From NCBI RefSeq assembly GCF_022965805.1, contig NC_133116.1, positions 5,084,001-5,148,000 of the forward strand: a stretch of 64,000 bases of DNA, written 5' to 3'. The notes beneath the pieces were generated by a model. That model saw nothing but the letters and a program-made list of their open reading frames with translations, was not told where the DNA came from and made no database searches. Numbering within the stretch: position 1 is the first letter of the stretch; each line of letters begins with the position of its first letter. Below are positions 58,601 through 64,000 of the stretch, piece by piece. The stretch is from Primulina eburnea (Eukaryota; Streptophyta; Magnoliopsida; Lamiales; Gesneriaceae). The position numbers and the translations under genes are program-made.

Positions 58601-60729
58601 GAGTTCAAGTTTCATGGATTTTTTGAGTTTGCATAATATTATTCGAAAACTCACTTCTTGACTCTTCCATTATTATTTTTGTTGTTATTATTTTTAAAGA
58701 ATATGGTTTATGGTAACTGAACATATATTATAGTTATTTAAACATCAATATAATTTATCTCTATGCGTTATTATTTTCAGAAATTGATATAATTTCTCTT
58801 CATGGTAGAATGTGCAATGTTGGTATTTCAACTCAAGTTTGAACTATCAGTATAAGTTTGCGAACTCTATTCCGGAAAACTTAGTTGCACTTGGGCTGGC
58901 TGTTTGAGAAAAACGCATTTACCATGTACTTCTCACGAATATATTATTCATACTGGTGATTTAAAAGCAAACTTGGAGACCGTGAATTTCTCATGCAGTT
59001 GCCTTTTATTCTTTATTTACAAAGTTCTATCACTATTGATTGGCACAAATTTATCATGTTCTGCATTTAACCGAAGTTATGCAAAATACAAGATATTGCA
59101 AGGTTGAATTTTACTAGTTATTTCTTTGTGTAGGGTCAGCCTGGTTCAGTGTCACCTTCAGAAAATCAACGACCAATTGCAGGAAGCAGTCTTGCTGATG
59201 GGGCGTCACCCCAGGGCGAAGCTGTAAATGTAGGATCCCAATTTCGTTTGGGCACTCTACAACTGGGGCAATACGCATTTCAGAGAGATAACGTGTTCCC
59301 TGAGAGACCGGGTCAGCCTGAATGTCAGTTCTATATGAAAACTGGAGACTGCAAATTCGGTGCTGTATGTAAATTTCACCATCCTACGGAAAGATTTGTC
59401 CCAGTCCCTGATTGTCTCTTGAGTCCACTTGGACTTCCTTTAAGGCCTGTAAGTCAAAGTTGAATCATTTTTTGACACAAAAATGAATTTCTGGGATGTG
59501 CGGTACTTTCTTTGCATAAAGTTTGATCTTGGCAAATTCTGTTTCATTTTGGTTGTGAATGAACTGGGGAACACAAAGAAGCGAAACCACCTCAAGATTC
59601 TGAATCACATGATAATAATGCTAGCAAAAGAAGACTAAAGGCGGTACTGGTATCCCTTACCCTCTAAAGAGAAGGGATATCTCAAAGTTTCAAGGCTTAA
59701 CATCTATAAAATTGTCTCATTCATTAAAGAATTCAGACTGTAGCATGTTAGTGGGTGACAAGAATCGTCCTTTTTTCATAGTTTTAATGTGGCATCTCAA
59801 ACGTTTTCCTCCAATGTGGTTTATTTCTACTCATTGTCTTTTCTTATCCATTGGATTATTGATCTTTTGGAGCCCTTTTATGATCACATACGCCCACACC
59901 CATTTTGGCCTGGCCTAGGGATCTCCATGTCACTTTGTTTCCTTCTCATTTAATTCATTGATTGTTCAGTCTAGTAGAATGGGTGTGGGGTGAGGAAGTA
60001 CCAGAAGAAATTCGGATATAGAATGAAAATGTAGTTCTTCGTTTTTCGGGAAAGAGACTGTTTTATGTTATAAAATCTCTAAACCGAACCAAAAATGTGC
60101 TGAATTTTATATGGTGATGCAAGAAAAGGATAGTGATTGTTGCAGAATAACGGTGATGACTGAAGAACATGGTGACAAAAGACGTAGATTTGAATTTTCT
60201 TCAATTATACGGTTTTCCACATATTGATGACTCTGAGGGATGTCTGTTGATAATATGATACCCCACTATGTTTACCCTGAGTATTTCCATGCGTTCTGTG
60301 TCCTTTAAATGAGAGATCATAAAAATAACGATGAAAACAAATGGATAGGCTAAATTAATTAAGTAGTGAAAACAGAGAAAGAGACTTGATAATTTTCCTC
60401 TGTTGGGTGCAAAACCTATATTTAACTGTTTATTGAAACTCATTAAGCAGTTGTTGTCACATCTTTTATTCCTTGTTTGTTGGTTTTAGGGGGAGCCTCT
60501 CTGCGTTTTTTATTCTCGATATGGAATATGCAAGTTTGGTCCAAGCTGCAAGTTTGACCACCCAATGAGGGCTTTTGCATACAACACGGCCGCATCATCA
60601 TCAACAGATTCCCCAGCTGTTCGCCGTTTTTTGGCTTCGACTGGAGCTGTTGCATTAAGTTTAGCTCCAGATGGGTTAGTGGAGGCAAGACAGAAACCAT
60701 CTGGTGATAATAACATTGACTCAGAGTGA
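52699..60729 (+). CDS. ZFN1: ZFN1-like CCCH zinc-finger protein, five fingers, 7 coding exons
   Basis: Exons: 52699-52771, 54107-54297, 54933-54995, 55387-55506, 58040-58312, 59134-59448, 60490-60729. GT-AG borders and phases fit, giving 424 aa. It matches plant ZFN1-type proteins, with five C-x8-C-x5-C-x3-H fingers: [40 protein letters not shown] (spanning an exon join); [60 protein letters not shown]. Between fingers 3 and 4 is the family's long linker with VPGWNLYT. Such proteins bind single-stranded RNA or DNA and act in mRNA control or transcription. Start: the ATG at 52699 joins exon 2 in phase and yields a Ser-rich leader. This first exon is the least certain part. No lesions are seen, so it is likely a working gene. 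Confidence 0.92.
55507..58039. other. Large intron 4 of the ZFN1-like gene
   Basis: 2.53 kb, AT-rich, without recognisable transposon termini or coding exons. Confidence 0.6.
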
Positions 60730-63700
60730 TTTAATACTTCCAAATGCGATTAAATTATCACCTTTCTAATCATTTGGAAGATGAATAAGAATTTGCTGTA
60801 AATTCATTTCCATGGTTGGAGATGTACAGATTTTAATTCTGTGTCAATCTTCTCTTCTGAATATAGAGTCAGTTGAAAAGATAAGTTAACATTAAACCGT
60901 GCATTGTATAAATCTGCAACTGTTGTGACATTTGTTCAAGTCAATAATGAACATCTTTTCTGACAGCCATCTATCTTTCTGCCTTCTTTTAACCACTACG
61001 ACAATCTTCAGAACATTAGTTTTTGCGATTGGATACATCTGGCTCAACATATTTATCCTCAAAAGTACCTGGATCATTTCTCATTCAATCATTTATAATG
61101 TCATTGTTATTTCCTGGCTGTTTAGAATCTGATGCTTGCATTGTCAGAATTGCCAAAATTTACGAGCATCACGCCTACCACCATCCATATATCACTACTA
61201 TCAGTTTTGCTGCTTCAGTTTTGCTATTAGGCATCTGGAGGCAGGAGATTCTCCAAAGACCTGTGCCATGGGTTGAATTATTACTCAATCTGTTCGAGTC
61301 TAATGAAATGTGCTATGACCTATCAGTTCAGTGATTTGTGCTGTTAACATTTTGGTTTGATCTTCTCAATAGATTTGCTTTATTTTTCTGTTGGTTCTTT
61401 TGCAGGTTCTTTGTGTATAGGCATAATAGATAGAGAAATGCCGAGAGTCAAACTGCCGAAATTGGCTCTTTGTATCCAAGTGAATCAGAAAAATGAATCT
61501 GATTATTTATGGAATTTGGATCTCGAACCAGACAATCAAATGTTACCTAGAACTTTGACACTATTTTCCACTTTCTAGGGCTCTTTTGGAGGAGTACTCT
61601 TGAATTGGATGTTTGCTAATTTGGTAACATAAATTTATCTGAAACGAGATGTATGAGTGATTACTACATCAAAGAAAAATTCTTTAGTGATTTGAAGCTT
61701 GCTGCCAAAAAAAACTGAGATAATGTTACCTTATGATCAAATAATTTTGTTTACAGCAGAATTTGAATGCTTAGACTTTAGGTTAAGCATCAGTCACAAC
61801 TTATGTGAGAAAGGTAAGTGATCTATTATTGCGGAATGGAAATGTATCATGTGTCAGAATGGACTTGCAGACAATAATTCAGGGATGATTTTCTGGGTAA
61901 CAGTTTTTATTTTTACTAGTCGGCTACAATTTCTGAAACCACCGAAGCTCATCTCTAATTCTAATTCCAATTCATATTTCATAGGAAGCATCATCAGTTG
62001 ATTTGGCTTGCATATACTGCTGGATCTACAGACAATTCAAGATTCAAATGTAAATTTTTGTTCATTCTCGTCTATAATTGAAGGTTGGTATGCTCGCCGG
62101 AAATGCCAGCAAAAACAAGTGTAACAGGTATTTTCAAAACCAAGACAAATGAATTTGTTTCCCTTATATGCCAAATCTGTACTTGTTTTTTCTGGTCTTG
62201 TATCTACTGTGGCTGTACATAAGCATCACAAAGGAATAGCGTTTCTACCTTGCATGTGCCAATTTGAAGGAAGACCACCCTTGCTGGGGATGCGTTGGTT
62301 TCTTTTATTCTCTCATATCAAATGGATTTGAATTTGACAGATACAAGTATCTGAACAGAATCAGACCTTTGTATTATTGCAGACCATTTCTTGGCTGCTC
62401 AAACAAAGCATCTGTGGCTGAGACATGAGCTTGAAAGTGATGCTAATGATCTTGACTGGAAATCTTTGAATAGTGTTTTGTCAAATTAGGAAACATGACT
62501 ACCACAGGGTCAACAACGCTGCATGAATATGCAAAAACAACACCCCTAACACATTTACTCGCATTTTATTTGTCCATTTTCATCATCAAGGCAGAAGTTA
62601 AAATAATGGATACGATGTATTTTAAAAAAAAATGGATGCAATGAAAATTTATTTTAATTTTTGTATGAACATGCTCTTCCACAATACTCTGACAATTACA
62701 GAACCATCTTGTTGAAGTGCATGATTGAAATACATTTTCACTATTGAGCTGGGTGCATTTATACTGTACAAGAGTATGTGAAGACGAGAAATTTTTTTCT
62801 TCCTCTTAATCTACATTTACTTCATATGCAGTTCATAATTTTTAAGGTGAAATGAAATGAGGTTTAATAAAAGACATCTCACATGCACTTGTGCACACAT
62901 TAATATAGAGTTGTTGGGTGAAATTGAAGGCGAAATATGAAGGAAAAATCACTAAAGAAATGTAACTATAAGATTAAGCCCGTATGTGGAAAATTCAATA
63001 TGTTATCCATGCTTGTCTGTTTATTATCTGTTGATTATTGTTAGCCGGATAAGATAACGGCAGTGAGCAGACCTTGCGACATCCACACTGGCTTGCTAAT
63101 TGCTGAACTAAACCTGCAGAATGGGATGTTACTTGCAGCTTTAAATATGCCCAAGCTTCTCTTCATTTAAGAACTGGAACAAATGCAATAAGCTGCCAAC
63201 GATGACTGTGGAATGGAGCAAATGGTGTGACTATGTGCTTTCAAAACTGTTTCTAAAACTTTGGTGATTTGTAAATACTAGTTATCATGGTGACAGTGCG
63301 AGCGTTTTAAACTGGTAGTAGATACTTCACAAGATACTGAAGAATAAATATGGAAGTGGATACAGTATGTCACATTTTTGCATTTTGTCAAAGGTTTAAT
63401 CTTGATGCTCAACTCATCGCATACTTCGACAATCATTCATCATGATTGTAAATTTTGCATATGGAACGAGAAGTTTTGTTAATTTGTAACATTTATAAAT
63501 TTAGGCAGTGGAACTGGAGCTTTGTTGCTTATCTTTTGAATTTCGATTTAGTTAATTTATGTTTGTAGGATTGAATTGTGGACCATCTGATCATAGCCAA
63601 CCAACGTGATACCTAAGTAGGAATGCTCTGATGCAGGTCAACATAAAAGGAAAAGGGAAAGAAAGCATGCAGACTTTCAACAATGCATCCAAAGAAGTTG

Positions 63701-64000
63701 AAATAAATATTTCTGGCTGATGCAATAGTTGCATAAACTTTGCAGGAGAGCTTGAATTCACAGAGCGTGCGCACACACGGAGAGTAGGAGGCAAATGACT
63801 GAAGTGGAATTCAACATTTTATTGATCTTTTGTGGTCCATGGTTCTTGAAAATCTGTGTTAAATTGTAGACAAACGAAGGCCAAGGGAAGTCTTGTTAAA
63901 AAGTTTAATATTTTTATTTTCATTTATTTTTTATATTAGTTTATTTTTTTGGAAAGATTCTCGCACAACTTTTATGATTAGTGTTTGAAGTAAATCAATT
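60730..64000. other. 3' region with no confident gene
   Basis: AT-rich. It begins with the 3' UTR of the ZFN1-like gene. Open frames are short and have no family signature. One stretch (62382-62489) reads well as a terminal exon, but I cannot assign it. Confidence 0.5.
62382..62489 (+). other. Possible orphan terminal exon
   Basis: After a TTATTGCAG acceptor-like site there is a 35-codon open stretch with balanced composition (HFLAAQTKHLWLRHELESDA...) ending at TAG. No upstream exon is convincing and I do not recognise the sequence, so it may be a gene relic or chance. Confidence 0.25.

Noticed and set aside
61023..61578. Overlapping plus-strand ORFs of 73-103 codons after the ZFN1-like gene
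   Set aside because: No conserved motifs, no consistent exon structure, and composition typical of AT-rich intergenic DNA.

Overview
This window is nuclear DNA of a flowering plant. It holds interrupted plant genes with GT-AG introns: a very-long-chain fatty-acid KCS, eIF2A, a PLS-class PPR protein, a ZFN1-type CCCH protein and a DEK_C/CHZ-like protein. Between and inside them lie plant transposons (Tork-type copia, Athila-type gypsy, a LARD, a TRIM, a Helitron, Harbinger- and Mutator-type MITEs). A eudicot is likely and an asterid possible, but the sequence alone does not settle this. I see no rRNA, tRNA, CRISPR or organellar feature.

Layout. 1-1998: 3' end of a copia element with its LTR. 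3108-4478 (+): KCS. 4937-6922 (-): AllA-type ureidoglycolate lyase-like gene in 3 exons, head to head with 7645-14662 (+), the eIF2A gene in 12 coding exons (one 1-bp frameshift). 16166-17919 (-): PPR gene with a frameshift near its 3' end. 18484-21128: Helitron. 21256-22014: Harbinger-type MITE. 22141-50699 (+): one decayed DEK_C/CHZ-like host gene spread over 28.5 kb because four insertions sit in it: an 8.46-kb LARD, a 0.9-kb Harbinger-like element in a coding exon, a 0.74-kb MULE-type MITE, and a 14.2-kb nested composite. 52699-60729 (+): ZFN1-like gene with five CCCH fingers in 7 coding exons. 60730-64000: no confident gene.

The most unusual object is the Athila-like LTR retrotransposon at 36913-48328 (minus strand). 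Its 1.57-kb LTRs are almost identical, its TSD is a perfect 5 bp, and its PBS matches tRNA-Asp. Between integrase and the 3' LTR, where Athila elements usually carry an env-like gene, it has two intact extra ORFs. One is a cysteine-rich protein whose basic/zinc-finger block resembles the nucleic-acid-binding proteins of carlaviruses. The other is an intronless LONELY GUY (LOG) cytokinin-activating enzyme that keeps the family's key motifs. A recently mobile retrotransposon carrying a hormone-activating enzyme and a virus-like regulatory protein is my main candidate for an undescribed system.

That element sits inside the protease region of a second copia element. The second copia is fused to a TRIM, and the whole composite is bounded by 162-bp inverted repeats and a 5-bp TSD. 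From TSDs and nesting the order is: host gene, then the TRIM/copia chimera, then Athila; the LARD, Harbinger and MULE insertions are independent events in the same gene.
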